Part shown: positions 1-9,167 of the stretch, piece after piece
How positions within the stretch are numbered: position 1 is the first letter of the stretch
How the letters are laid out: each line of letters opens with the position of its first letter
DNA from: Bradyrhizobium sp. MOS002
GTDB lineage: Bacteria; Pseudomonadota; Alphaproteobacteria; Rhizobiales; Xanthobacteraceae
Length of the DNA: 64,000 nucleotides
Direction of reading: 5' to 3'
NCBI RefSeq assembly: GCF_003020115.1
Contig: NZ_PYFX01000001.1
Coordinates: forward strand, 449,501-513,500
Notes under the pieces: model-generated
Database searches by the model: none
Seen by the model: the letters and a program-made list of their open reading frames with translations, nothing else
What the model was told of the DNA's origin: nothing
Made by a program: the position numbers and the translations under genes

Positions 1-561
1 AGGGCAAGGCGCGTCGCATGGCTGGCGAAGCTTGCGGGGATCACGAGCGAATCCGTCCACAAGGCGATCTGGGACAGCGGCTTCGAGTTGCTCGGCGATT
101 CCGGCACTCTCGATGCCGCGGACTATTTGCGGGGCTTCGGCGAGCGCATCGGCTATCCGCTGTCACTTGACGAGTGGATCGAGGCGCGACGCCGCTCAAT
201 GCAGATTGATCGTGCCATGCTGGAGATTGCCGGCAGCTTGCGTCAAACCGTCGACATTGCCGTCCTGACCAACAACACCACGCTGGTCGCCGACCATATC
301 GCTGCGCTGCTTCCGGAATTGCCGCCGCTGTTCGGCTCGCGAATGTACGCCTCGGCCCGGTTCAAGACGGCGAAGCCGGACCCGCGCTGCTACCGCCTCT
401 GTCTGTCGGAGCTCAACGTGAAACCGGATAGCGTCCTGTTCGTCGACGATCTCATGGCCAATGTCGCCGGCGCGAGAGAGGCGGGTCTGTTCGCGCATCA
501 CCACACCTCGGTTGAGGCTTTCAGGCAGGCCCTTTCGGAGCACGGCCTGCTTCACGCGTGA
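1..561 (+). CDS. HAD-superfamily hydrolase, 5' partial
   Basis: The reading frame is open from the first base of the window, so the N-terminus, including the nucleophile-aspartate motif I, lies outside. A TTG at 88 could start a short product but is internal to the family fold. Three later HAD motifs are visible: motif II in VLTNNTTL, the lysine of motif III in KPDPRCYRL, and the acidic motif IV in VLFVDDLMANVAGAREAG. This pattern fits subfamily IA phosphatases of the GPH/epoxide-hydrolase-N type, which hydrolyse small phosphorylated metabolites in the cytoplasm. The substrate cannot be told. It converges with the ABC transporter operon, only 24 bases away. Confidence 0.85.
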   Translation, partial: RARRVAWLAKLAGITSESVHKAIWDSGFELLGDSGTLDAADYLRGFGERIGYPLSLDEWIEARRRSMQIDRAMLEIAGSLRQTVDIAVLTNNTTLVADHIAALLPELPPLFGSRMYASARFKTAKPDPRCYRLCLSELNVKPDSVLFVDDLMANVAGAREAGLFAHHHTSVEAFRQALSEHGLLHA

Positions 562-585
562 AAGCGCGCTCCGCTTTTCCCGGCG

Positions 586-1554
586 TCAGGCGAGATGGCA
601 CGCCACGAAGTGCCCGCCCGCTCCCTCCTTCAGCTCCGGTGCGCTTTCCGCGCAACGCGGCTGCGCGATGGGACAGCGGGTGTGGAAGTGGCAGCCCGAC
701 GGCGGCTTCATCGGGCTCGGAACGTCGCCCTTGAGGCGGATGCGCTCGCGCTTGAGCTTGGGATCGGGCACTGGCACCGCTGATAACAGCGCCCTCGTGT
801 AGGGATGCTGCGGATTGCGATAGAGGTCGCTGGCCTTGGCGAGCTCGACGATACGGCCAAGATACATCACCGCGACGCGGTCGGAGATGTGCTCGACCAC
901 CGACAAATCATGCGCGACGAAGAGATAGGTGAGGTTCAGCTCGGCCTGGAGATCTTCCAGCAGATTGATGACCTGCGCCTGGATCGAGACGTCGAGCGCG
1001 GACACCGGTTCGTCGCAGACGATCAGCTTCGGTTCGACCGCGAGCGCACGCGCGATCACGATGCGCTGGCGCTGGCCGCCGGAGAATTCATGCGGATAGC
1101 GCCGCATATGCTCGGCCTTGAGACCGACCTTCACCAGCAGCCTCGCGACGCGATCCTCGCGCTCCTTGGCCGATGAGCCGAGCTTATGGATGATCAGCGC
1201 CTCGCCGAGGATGGCGCCGACCGTCATCCGCGGATTGAGGGAGGCGAACGGGTCCTGGAACACGAGCTGCATGTTCCGCCGCATCGCGCGCAAATCGGTG
1301 CCGCCGAGCTGGCGGACGTCCTGACCATCGAACACGACTTCGCCGTCGGTCGGCTCGATCAGGCGCAGCACACAGCGTCCCGTCGTCGACTTGCCGCAGC
1401 CGGATTCGCCGACGAGGCCGAGCGTCTCGCCGCGATTGACCGAGAACGAGACCCCGTCAACCGCATAAACGCTGCCGACCTGACGCGACAACAGGCCGCC
1501 ATGCACCGGAAAATATTTCTTCAGGCCGCTGACGCGGAGCAAAGGCTCGGTCAT
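586..1554 (-). CDS. Dipeptide/oligopeptide ABC transporter ATPase (DppF-like)
   Basis: This is a cytoplasmic ATPase subunit of a peptide importer, 322 residues. The Walker A motif GESGCGKST is near residue 49, followed by signature FSGGQRQRI and Walker [13 protein letters not shown]. The C-terminal oligopeptide-transporter extension has the cysteine-containing GCHFHTRCP. The reading frame stays open upstream to 1683, but the ATG at 1554 is preferred. It overlaps the stop of the upstream ATPase gene by four bases (ATGA), and [15 protein letters not shown] matches the normal family N-terminus. It is the last gene of the five-gene transporter operon. It would pair with the 1551-2546 product as the second nucleotide-binding domain. 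Confidence 0.93.
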   Translation of the reverse strand: MTEPLLRVSGLKKYFPVHGGLLSRQVGSVYAVDGVSFSVNRGETLGLVGESGCGKSTTGRCVLRLIEPTDGEVVFDGQDVRQLGGTDLRAMRRNMQLVFQDPFASLNPRMTVGAILGEALIIHKLGSSAKEREDRVARLLVKVGLKAEHMRRYPHEFSGGQRQRIVIARALAVEPKLIVCDEPVSALDVSIQAQVINLLEDLQAELNLTYLFVAHDLSVVEHISDRVAVMYLGRIVELAKASDLYRNPQHPYTRALLSAVPVPDPKLKRERIRLKGDVPSPMKPPSGCHFHTRCPIAQPRCAESAPELKEGAGGHFVACHLA

Positions 1555-2546
1555 GCTGCGCCTCCCAACTGCGTATCTCCCAGATGACAGGCCATGCGGT
1601 GGCCGGGCGCGATCTCGCGCAGCAGCGGCTCCCTTTCGGTGCAGACGCTCATGGCGTGGCGGCAGCGCGGAGCGAAGCGGCAACCGACCGGCGGATTGAT
1701 CAGGATCGGCACCGAGCCGCCGATCGCCTCCAGCCGGACCTTGTGCTCGCTGGCAAGATCGATGCGCGGGATCGAGCGGATCAATCCCTGGGTATAGGGA
1801 TGGCCGGGGTTGCCGAAAAGGTCGTCGACAGGCGCCTCCTCCACCACCTTGCCGGCATACATCACGACGACGCGCTGCGCGGTCTCGGCGACGACGCCCA
1901 TGGCATGGGTGATCAGCATCACCGCCATGCCGAAACGTTCCTTCATGTCCTGGAGCAGGTCGAGGATCTGCGCCTGAATGGTGACATCGAGGGCCGTGGT
2001 GGGTTCGTCCGCGATGATCAGCTTCGGCTTGCAGGCGAGCGCCATCGCGATTATCACGCGCTGACGCATGCCGCCGGAGAACTGATGCGGATAGTTGTGG
2101 ACGCGGCCTTCAGCGTTGGGAATCTGCACCAGCTTGAGCATCTCGATGGTGCGCTCGAGCGCCTGTTTCCTGGTGACGTTCTCATGGCGGCGCAGGCTTT
2201 CGGCGATCTGCTCGCCGATGGTCAGCACCGGATTGAGCGAGGTCATCGGCTCCTGGAAGATGAAGCCGATCTCCTTGGCGCGGATCTCGTCGAGCTGACT
2301 GCTCGTCAGCGGCACGAGATCGCGGCCCTCGAAGATGATCTCGCCCGCCGCGATGCGGCCTGGCGGCATCGCGATCAGTTTCAGGATCGACATCGCGGTG
2401 ACGGTCTTGCCGCAGCCGGATTCGCCGACGACGCAGAGCGTCTCGCCGCGGTTGATGGAGATGTCGACACCGTCAACGGCCTGGAGGATGCCGTCGTCGG
2501 TGGAGAAATGGGTTTTCAGTCCCTTGATCTCGAGCAACGGCGCCAT
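1551..2546 (-). CDS. Dipeptide/oligopeptide ABC transporter ATPase (DppD-like)
   Basis: This is the first ATPase subunit of the importer, 331 residues, the usual DppD length. Walker A is GESGCGKTV near residue 41, the signature is FSGGMRQRV, and Walker B is [12 protein letters not shown]. The oligopeptide C-terminal domain contains [12 protein letters not shown]. The gene abuts the upstream permease (one shared base at 2546) and overlaps the downstream ATPase gene by four bases, so translation is probably coupled. The substrate class is inferred from the family and from the nearby M20 peptidase-like gene. Nickel or other small-molecule import by the same family is not excluded. Confidence 0.93.
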   Translation of the reverse strand: MAPLLEIKGLKTHFSTDDGILQAVDGVDISINRGETLCVVGESGCGKTVTAMSILKLIAMPPGRIAAGEIIFEGRDLVPLTSSQLDEIRAKEIGFIFQEPMTSLNPVLTIGEQIAESLRRHENVTRKQALERTIEMLKLVQIPNAEGRVHNYPHQFSGGMRQRVIIAMALACKPKLIIADEPTTALDVTIQAQILDLLQDMKERFGMAVMLITHAMGVVAETAQRVVVMYAGKVVEEAPVDDLFGNPGHPYTQGLIRSIPRIDLASEHKVRLEAIGGSVPILINPPVGCRFAPRCRHAMSVCTEREPLLREIAPGHRMACHLGDTQLGGAA

Positions 2547-3463
2547 CAGATCACCCGTCGCGCATCGAGCGCGTCACGCAGGCCGTCGCCGATGAAGTTG
2601 ATGGCGACCACCGCGATGAAGATCGCGCCGCCCGGAAACAGCGCCCAGTGCGGGCCGATGTCGAGAAAGTCCTTGGCATCATAGAGCAGGCGGCCCCAGG
2701 TCGGCGTATCCGGAGGGAAGCCGAGGCCGAGGAAGGACAGCGTCGATTCCGCGATGATGGCGGCGGCAACGTCGATGGTGCCGGCGATGATCACCGGACC
2801 CAGCGCATTGGGCAGGATATGGCGCACCACCTGCCGCACCGGACTTGCCCCGAGCGCGCGCGCGGCTTCGACGAATTCCTTCTCACGGATCGACAGGAAC
2901 TGCGCACGAACGAGGCGGGCGACGGGCATCCAGCGCAAGCCACCGATCACGAGCACGATCAGGATGAAAATGCCGCCCTCGGGGCCGAAAGCGGCCTTCA
3001 ACCCGTCGCGGAAGAGATAGATCAGTAGGAGCAGGAGGGGCAATTGCGGCAGCGACAAAAAGAGATCGGTGAGCCACATCAGTCCATGACCGAGTGCACC
3101 GCGCGACATGCCGGCGAGCGCGCCGATCAGCACGCCGACAAAGACCGAGACCAGCATCGCAGCGAGACCGACCGCGAGCGAGATGCGTCCGCCATAGATC
3201 ATGCGGGCGAGGATATCCTGCCCGAGATCGTCGGTGCCGAAGGGATGGGCCAGCGACGGCCCCTGCATGCCCGCCACGATGTCGATGTCGTCGATCTTGA
3301 CCCGCCAGATAAAGGGGCCGACCACCACTGCCAGGATCAGAACGAGGAGCAGAAACGCGCTGACCACGGCAAGCTTGTGGCGGCTATAGCGCCGCCACGT
3401 CTCGCGCCAGGGCGAGTAGACGCGCCGCTCAGCGGAGGGAGATGCGAGGGTCAAGCCAGCCAT
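2546..3463 (-). CDS. Peptide ABC transporter permease (DppC-like)
   Basis: This is an inner-membrane permease subunit of about 305 residues. It has an N-terminal transmembrane segment ([19 protein letters not shown]), a periplasmic loop with the typical [20 protein letters not shown] motif, five further hydrophobic helices, and the EAA loop [19 protein letters not shown]. The ATG at 3463 (MAGLTLASP) is preferred over the frame's first start at 3508, because the extra residues overlap the upstream permease and are not family-like. Even so it overlaps the end of the upstream gene by 35 bases, so the start is only moderately certain. Confidence 0.9.
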   Translation of the reverse strand: MAGLTLASPSAERRVYSPWRETWRRYSRHKLAVVSAFLLLVLILAVVVGPFIWRVKIDDIDIVAGMQGPSLAHPFGTDDLGQDILARMIYGGRISLAVGLAAMLVSVFVGVLIGALAGMSRGALGHGLMWLTDLFLSLPQLPLLLLLIYLFRDGLKAAFGPEGGIFILIVLVIGGLRWMPVARLVRAQFLSIREKEFVEAARALGASPVRQVVRHILPNALGPVIIAGTIDVAAAIIAESTLSFLGLGFPPDTPTWGRLLYDAKDFLDIGPHWALFPGGAIFIAVVAINFIGDGLRDALDARRVI

Positions 3464-4388
3464 AAAGAACGTCCGCGATGAGATTGAACAGCACGACCAG
3501 GCACGCAAAGACGAAGGTGACGGCCATCACCACCGGCGTGTCGTTGGAAAGGATGGAGGAGATCAGCAGCGAGCCGATGCCGGGGATGCGGAAGATCTGC
3601 TCGGTAACGATGGCGCCGCCGAACACCGCCGGAATTTGCAAGGCAATCAGCGTAACGACCGGGATCATCGCGTTGCGCATCACGTGCTTGATGATCACCC
3701 GCCGCTGGCCGATGCCCTTGGCGCGCGCGGTGGTGACATAGTCCAGCCGGATCACGTCGAGCATCGCCGAGCGCACGAAGCGCGTCATCGACGCAGCCTG
3801 GAACAGGCCGAGCACCGCCACAGGCATGATCGCCTGACGGATCGTCTCCGCGAGCCAGTGAATGCCCGTGCCCTTGATGTCCGTGGTGTAGACGAAGGGC
3901 AGCCAGTCCAGCGTGACCGAAAAGATCAGGATGAACAGGATGCCTGTGAAGAAGGTCGGGAGCGAGAAGCCGACGAAGGCCAGCGTGTTGGCAACCTGGT
4001 CGAACAGCGAATAAGGTTTCGTCGCGGCATAGACCCCGACCGGGATCGCGATCAGGAGCGCCAGAATCTGCGCCGAGCCGATCACGTAGAGGGTCGTCGG
4101 CAGTCGCTGGAGAATGAGCGTGTCGACGTTCATCCGGCTGACGAAGGAGAAACCCCAGTCGCCGTGCAGCATGGCGTTGAGCCAGTGCAGGTAACGAAGG
4201 TAGATCGGATCGTCGAGGCCGAACTTCGCCCGAAGCGCGAGAGCGACTTCGGGCGGCACATTCGGATTGGTCGCCAGCTCCGAGAAGGGATCGCCCGGGG
4301 CTAGTGCGAGCACGACGAACAGCACGAGCGAAATTCCGAGCAGGCTCGGAATCGCGATCAGGAGGCGACGCAGGACATACTGGCTCAT
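3429..4388 (-). CDS. Peptide ABC transporter permease (DppB-like)
   Basis: This inner-membrane permease, 319 residues, starts MSQYVLRRLLIAIPSLLGI, the characteristic beginning of DppB/OppB proteins. It has about six hydrophobic helices. The EAA loop TTARAKGIGQRRVIIKHVMR, near the last third, contacts the ATPases. It should form a heterodimer with the DppC-like subunit encoded just downstream. It starts 28 bases after the substrate-binding protein gene, in the same operon. Confidence 0.93.
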   Translation of the reverse strand: MSQYVLRRLLIAIPSLLGISLVLFVVLALAPGDPFSELATNPNVPPEVALALRAKFGLDDPIYLRYLHWLNAMLHGDWGFSFVSRMNVDTLILQRLPTTLYVIGSAQILALLIAIPVGVYAATKPYSLFDQVANTLAFVGFSLPTFFTGILFILIFSVTLDWLPFVYTTDIKGTGIHWLAETIRQAIMPVAVLGLFQAASMTRFVRSAMLDVIRLDYVTTARAKGIGQRRVIIKHVMRNAMIPVVTLIALQIPAVFGGAIVTEQIFRIPGIGSLLISSILSNDTPVVMAVTFVFACLVVLFNLIADVLYGWLDPRISLR

Positions 4389-4416
4389 GAAGAAGGACCG
4401 CTCTAGGCGTGCGTGA

Positions 4417-6207
4417 TCATTCTTCGCGATACCAGTCGAACAAATTGTCGGTCTCGTTGGCCCAGCCGGAAACGACCGGGCGCAGATTGTTGGCGGCCGC
4501 CTCGACCTTCAAGCGGTGCTGCACCGGGATGAACACGATGTCCTGATACATGAGGTCGTTGGCCTTGATGTAGAACGCCGCGCGCTTGACTGGATCCATC
4601 TCGCCGTCCGCGGCCAGGATGGTCGCGTCGTACTCCTTGTTGACCCAGCGCGGGAAGTTGGTGCCCTGCCACTTGTTCTCCTTCGTGGCGACGAGGTTCG
4701 AAAGGTAGCGACGCATGTGCTGCGACGGATCGGGCTGGCTCAGCGGGATCTGGAACATCTCCATGTCGGCGTAGAACTTGGAATAGGTATCGGGATTGCC
4801 GACGTCGGAGGAGAAGAACACGGAGGCGACGACCGATTTCAGCTCGACGTCGATGCCCGCCTTCTGGCAGGCCTGCTTGACGATGGCCTGCGTCTTCTGG
4901 CGCGGCCCGTTGATCGCAGTCTGGTAGAGGAGCTTCAGTTTCTTGCCGTCCTTCTCGCGGATGCCGTCGGCGCCCGGCTTCCAGCCGGCGTCGTCGAGGA
5001 TCTTCGAGGCCTTCTCAATGCTGAACTCCCACGTGGTGTTCTTGGACACGAATTTTTCGGGCCCGTTGAGGAAGTTGGCGGTGGTGCGGCCGGCGCGGCC
5101 GTAGATCGCCTTCTTGACCGACTCGCGATCGATCAGCAGCGAGAGCGCCTTGCGCACCGCCGGATCGGAAAACAGCGGGTGCTTGGTCTTCATCGAGGAG
5201 CGTTCGCCATCGACCTCGGTGTTGGGATCGGTGAAGTTCAGCGCGATGAATTCGGTGTCGCCGCCGACGGCGTAGACGGTCTTTCCCTTGCCGCCTTTCT
5301 CCAGGCGCAGCAGCACGTCGTCCTCGACCTGAATGTTCCAGCCGAAATCATATTCGCCGGTCTGGATCACCGCGCGCGCGGCAGAGACGGCGTCGCCGCC
5401 CCCCTTCATCTCGATCGAATCGAAATAGGGCCGGTTCGCCATGTGATAATCGGGATTGATCACGCCGCGGACAAGATCGCCCGGCTTGAACTCGACGAAC
5501 TTGTAGGGGCCGGTGCCGACCGGCGAGAGGTTGGTCGGCGCCTCCCGCGACTTGGACCCCATATAGTCCTTGAACAGATGTTTCGGGATGATCGTATTGG
5601 GAGCCCCGACAAAAGCGTCAGCCCAGAACGGCGTCGGCTTGTTGAAGAGGACGCGGACCGTGAGGTCGTCCACCTTCTCGACCGTGATGTCGCGGAGCGT
5701 CGCGATCGTCAGTGCGGAGGTCGCCGGATCCTTGGCATATTCCCAGTTGAAGACGACGTCGTCGGCTGTGAACGGCGTGCCGTCATGCCATTTGACGCCG
5801 GGCTTGAGCTTCCAGGTCACCGACTTGCCGTCAGCGGCGAGGCCACCATTCTGGATCGAGGGAATTTCGGCGGCCAGGACCAGCTTCATGTTGCCGTCGG
5901 GATCCCAGCAGGCGAGCGGCTCGTAGAACAGGCGCGCGCCATCCTGGTCCTTGGTGCCGGTGGCAAAATGCGGATTGAGCAGGGTCGGCCCCTGCCACCA
6001 CAGCAGCTTGAGCGCACCACCGCCGCCGCGCTTGGTCGGCTTGTAGGTCGAGGCGCCCTCAGCCATGGCCACCCCGCCAAGCGCGAGGATCTGATTGGCC
6101 AGAGGCGCGGTGAGACCCACGGCAGCCAAGCGCTGAATGAAGCCGCGGCGATCCATCCGCCCGTCCTTCACGTCACCGATCATCGAACGTAGTTCTTTAT
6201 CCAGCAT
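4417..6207 (-). CDS. Peptide ABC transporter substrate-binding protein (SBP_bac_5), Tat-type leader
   Basis: This periplasmic family-5 solute-binding protein has 596 residues. The ATG at 6207 (MLDKELRSMIGDVKDGRMD) is chosen because the frame upstream to 6387 gives a non-family leader. Residues 20-21 are a twin arginine in DRRGFIQRL, followed by a hydrophobic stretch ending LALGGVAMA, which suggests Tat export. The mature part has typical motifs: YEPLACWDPDG, KLKPGVKWHDGTPFTADDV and PVGTGPYKFVEF. It is the first gene of the importer operon and defines ligand specificity, which cannot be read from sequence. The 261 bases upstream separate it from the M20 gene and probably hold a promoter, though I see no clear motif. 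Confidence 0.92.
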   Translation of the reverse strand: MLDKELRSMIGDVKDGRMDRRGFIQRLAAVGLTAPLANQILALGGVAMAEGASTYKPTKRGGGGALKLLWWQGPTLLNPHFATGTKDQDGARLFYEPLACWDPDGNMKLVLAAEIPSIQNGGLAADGKSVTWKLKPGVKWHDGTPFTADDVVFNWEYAKDPATSALTIATLRDITVEKVDDLTVRVLFNKPTPFWADAFVGAPNTIIPKHLFKDYMGSKSREAPTNLSPVGTGPYKFVEFKPGDLVRGVINPDYHMANRPYFDSIEMKGGGDAVSAARAVIQTGEYDFGWNIQVEDDVLLRLEKGGKGKTVYAVGGDTEFIALNFTDPNTEVDGERSSMKTKHPLFSDPAVRKALSLLIDRESVKKAIYGRAGRTTANFLNGPEKFVSKNTTWEFSIEKASKILDDAGWKPGADGIREKDGKKLKLLYQTAINGPRQKTQAIVKQACQKAGIDVELKSVVASVFFSSDVGNPDTYSKFYADMEMFQIPLSQPDPSQHMRRYLSNLVATKENKWQGTNFPRWVNKEYDATILAADGEMDPVKRAAFYIKANDLMYQDIVFIPVQHRLKVEAAANNLRPVVSGWANETDNLFDWYREE

Positions 6208-6468
6208 GGTTGTCCCCCGTCTGGTTCCCGTATGGATGCAGGCGGTCGCGCGAGGCGACCACCGGGCTTGGCTGGCGGTAGATGGCACACCTAATGGGGT
6301 GCGCGTCAACTGCGACCGTGTGTATGCAAACGGTCTTCTGACTGTCTGTTGGGCAAAACCATATTCCGCAGCCCATCCGTTCGGCAATCCAGCGTCGAAA
6401 CACGCTGAGTTTCGCGCTGCACTGCAGAAAATTTGAGCGCCGGATCAGACGAAGTATCGAGGCGAAAT

Positions 6469-7887
6469 CTACGCCACGGACATGTCGAGCGGCGGTGCGA
6501 CGTGGTCTGGCAGCGGACAGACGTAAGGCGTCTTCGCCGTCCGCTTCTCGAGGTCAGCCTTGGCAGCCCTGATCAGCTCCGGATCCGTCAGCGCCTTGAT
6601 GCCGATGCCGGCCATCGCCTTGGCGGCCTGCACCATGGCCTTGTGCGCATGCGCGCTCTTGCCCTGCGCGACCACCTGCCAGGTGTGGAAGGGCGTGCCG
6701 ATTGCAACCGTGGGTGCATGGACCTGCACGGTCGGCACCACCCAGCTCACATCGCCCACATCGGTCGAGCCAACCTGCGGGTTACGCTTGGCATCGAGCG
6801 GCACCAGGAAGTCGGCCAGCGGCCGATCGGTTGGCTCCATGCCGATCGCATAATAGACTGCGGCGATGTCCTTGTCGCTCAGCGTTGCGCGGATTTGGGT
6901 CGCGAAGTTCTTGTCGGCGTCGTCGAAATGCGGCGGGCCGAGCTCTTCCATGACCCGGTGCAGCGCCTGCTCCAAGGGAGCATTGGGCAGGATGTTGGAG
7001 ACCGCGGAAATGATCTTCATCTCCATCTTGGTCTCGGTCATCAAGGCCGCGCCCTGCGCGATCTTGTTCACGCGCCCGACCAGCTCGTTCATGCCTGGCA
7101 GGTCGCGGGCGCGGATCGAATAGCGCACACGCGCGTGGGCCTGCACCACGTTCGGCGCGATGCCACCGGTATCGAGCACCGCGTAGTGGACGCGCGCATC
7201 GCTCGGCATGTGCTCGCGCATATAGTTCACGCCGACATTCATCAATTCCACTGCGTCGAGCGCGGAGCGGCCGAGATGCGGCGAGGCCGCCGCATGCGAG
7301 GTACGGCCGGTGAAGATGAAATCGGCGCGGGTATTAGCGAGCGACGGCGTCACCGCCACCTCCCATAAGCTGCTCGGGTGCCAGGTGATGGCAATATCAG
7401 CGTCCTCGAACGCGCCGGAGCGGACCATGAAGGCTTTTGCCGCGCCGCCTTCTTCCGCCGGGCAGCCGTAATAACGCACGCGGCCGGGCACCTTGTTCTC
7501 GGCGAGCCAGTCCTTCACCGCGGTCGCGGCCAGCAGCGCCGCCGAGCCGAGCAGATTGTGACCGCAGCCATGGCCGTGGCCGCCGGTCTCGACCGGACGA
7601 TGCTCCGCGACGCCCGCCTCCTGGCTGAGGCCCGGCAGCGCATCATATTCCCCCATGAAGGCAATGACCGGCCCGCCCTCGCCCCATTCGCCCATCACCG
7701 CGGTCGGAATGCCCGCGACCTGCTCGGTGATGCGAAAACCCTGATGGCGCAGCTCGGCAAGATGCTCGGCGGCGGACCGCGCCTCGGTGTAGCACACCTC
7801 GGGCATGCCCCAGACCTTGTCACTGAGGTCGATGAAACGTGCCTTGATCGTGTCGATGCCACGCCAGATGTCGCTGCGGTTGTCCAT
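6469..7887 (-). CDS. M20-family amidohydrolase (AbgB-like)
   Basis: This is a zinc metallo-amidohydrolase of 472 residues from the ATG at 7887 (MDNRSDIWRG). The open frame begins at 7977, but the extra 30 residues do not look coding. Metal and catalytic motifs are visible: GEYDALPG, GHGHGCGHNLLG and CPAEEGG, with a dimerisation domain containing TGRTSHAAASPHLGRSA. This is the layout of p-aminobenzoyl-glutamate hydrolase subunit B and related N-acyl amino acid hydrolases. It lies upstream of, and in line with, the peptide importer. An uptake-then-cleavage pathway is a reasonable inference, but the real substrate is unknown. Confidence 0.9.
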   Translation of the reverse strand: MDNRSDIWRGIDTIKARFIDLSDKVWGMPEVCYTEARSAAEHLAELRHQGFRITEQVAGIPTAVMGEWGEGGPVIAFMGEYDALPGLSQEAGVAEHRPVETGGHGHGCGHNLLGSAALLAATAVKDWLAENKVPGRVRYYGCPAEEGGAAKAFMVRSGAFEDADIAITWHPSSLWEVAVTPSLANTRADFIFTGRTSHAAASPHLGRSALDAVELMNVGVNYMREHMPSDARVHYAVLDTGGIAPNVVQAHARVRYSIRARDLPGMNELVGRVNKIAQGAALMTETKMEMKIISAVSNILPNAPLEQALHRVMEELGPPHFDDADKNFATQIRATLSDKDIAAVYYAIGMEPTDRPLADFLVPLDAKRNPQVGSTDVGDVSWVVPTVQVHAPTVAIGTPFHTWQVVAQGKSAHAHKAMVQAAKAMAGIGIKALTDPELIRAAKADLEKRTAKTPYVCPLPDHVAPPLDMSVA

Positions 7888-8167
7888 GCTTCGGTCCGTG
7901 ATCCCTAGGTCAAACGAAGCGGCAATGGTTAGCAGCTTCATTGTGCGACGCCTAGCACCTCGCCGGACAGCAGCCATGCGGCCACTGCCGGAGAGCCGAC
8001 CGACCGTGCATGAACCGTTCCTGTGCCTTTCAAAGATTTCACACGGCGTTCTCCGGAATAGTTGGGAACGAGGCTTTCAAGACGGCCTCCTCCGGCCTAA
8101 ATTATGCGTGCTTCGCGCGTCGTTCCGCTAGCCATGGCGGAGCGATGCCCTCAGCCAGGAGAACTCC

Positions 8168-9139
8168 ATGCCCGCCCTGACCGAATGGAGAGTGCCGCCG
8201 GCCAATCAGCCGCGTGCGAGCGACTACGGTTTCGATCTCGACCGCGCGCTCGCCTCCGTCGTGGGCCTGCATGCCATCATCCCGCCGGACGCCTTCAGCG
8301 CCGAGACACTGGGGACCGAACGCGCCGGCAACGGCGTCGTGATCGACGATGGGCTGGTGCTCACCATCGGTTATCTCATCACCGAAGCAGAGTCCGTGTG
8401 GCTGCATGTCGGAGACGGGCGCGTGGTGGAGGGACATGTGCTCGGCTTCGATGCCGTCACCGGCTTTGGCCTGGTGCAGGCGCTCGGCCGGCTCGACGTC
8501 GACCCCCTGCCGCTCGGCATCTCGGCCGAGACCCGACTCGGCGACCGCGTCGTGGTCGGCGGCACCGGCGGACGCACGCGTTCGGTCGCGAGCCAGATCG
8601 TGGCCAAGCAGGAATTCGCCGGCTACTGGGAATACCTCCTGGACGAGGCCGTCTTCACCCATCCCGCGCACCCGAACTGGGGCGGCACGGCGCTCCTCAA
8701 CGAGCGCGGCGAGCTGATCGGCATCGGCTCTCTGCAGCTCGAACGCGAGCGCGACGGCAAGGCCGAGCACGTCAACATGATCGTGCCGATCGACCTGTTG
8801 AAACCGATCCTGGACGATCTGCGCAGATTCGGCCGCGTCAACAAGCCGGCACGGCCGTGGCTCGGACTCTTTTCGACCGAGATCGACAACCGCGTGGTGG
8901 TTATCGGGATCTCCGCCAACGGCCCGGCCGCCCGTGCCGAGCTCAAGACCGGCGATGTCATTCTCGCGGTGGACGGCGAGAAGGTCACGAGCCAGACCGG
9001 CTTCTACAAGAAGCTGTGGGGCCTCGGCGCCGCCGGCGTCGACGTGCCGCTGACGGTACATCATGAAGGCGTCACCTTCGACGTGACGGTGACCTCGACC
9101 GATCGCTTCAAGCTCTTGAAGGCGCCAAAGTTGCACTAA
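8168..9139 (+). CDS. HtrA-like trypsin-fold protein with PDZ domain; catalytic triad replaced
   Basis: The 323 residues follow the S1C (HtrA/Deg) layout: a trypsin-like domain (about 28-215) and a PDZ domain (about 230-310, with PWLGLFSTEIDNRVVVIGI and GDVILAVDGEKV). All three catalytic positions appear substituted. The His of the family TNNHVV motif is Tyr69 in TIGYLI. The Asp of TDLALLK is Gly99 in TGFGLVQ. The Ser of GNSGG is Trp171 in PNWGG. There is no signal peptide or membrane segment, so it is probably cytoplasmic. An AGGAG ribosome site precedes the ATG. The likely role is a binding, chaperone or scaffold protein rather than a protease. The hydrolase gene follows 28 bases later, probably in the same operon. 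Confidence 0.88.
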   Translation: MPALTEWRVPPANQPRASDYGFDLDRALASVVGLHAIIPPDAFSAETLGTERAGNGVVIDDGLVLTIGYLITEAESVWLHVGDGRVVEGHVLGFDAVTGFGLVQALGRLDVDPLPLGISAETRLGDRVVVGGTGGRTRSVASQIVAKQEFAGYWEYLLDEAVFTHPAHPNWGGTALLNERGELIGIGSLQLERERDGKAEHVNMIVPIDLLKPILDDLRRFGRVNKPARPWLGLFSTEIDNRVVVIGISANGPAARAELKTGDVILAVDGEKVTSQTGFYKKLWGLGAAGVDVPLTVHHEGVTFDVTVTSTDRFKLLKAPKLH

Positions 9140-9167
9140 CGATCAGAACTGACGCAAGGAAGCGACG

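Noticed and set aside
4516..6192. Long open frame (558 codons) on the plus strand
   Set aside because: It is antisense to the substrate-binding protein gene, which has clear motifs. The translation is rich in Arg/Asp/Gly/Leu with no family features, as expected for a mirror frame in GC-rich DNA.
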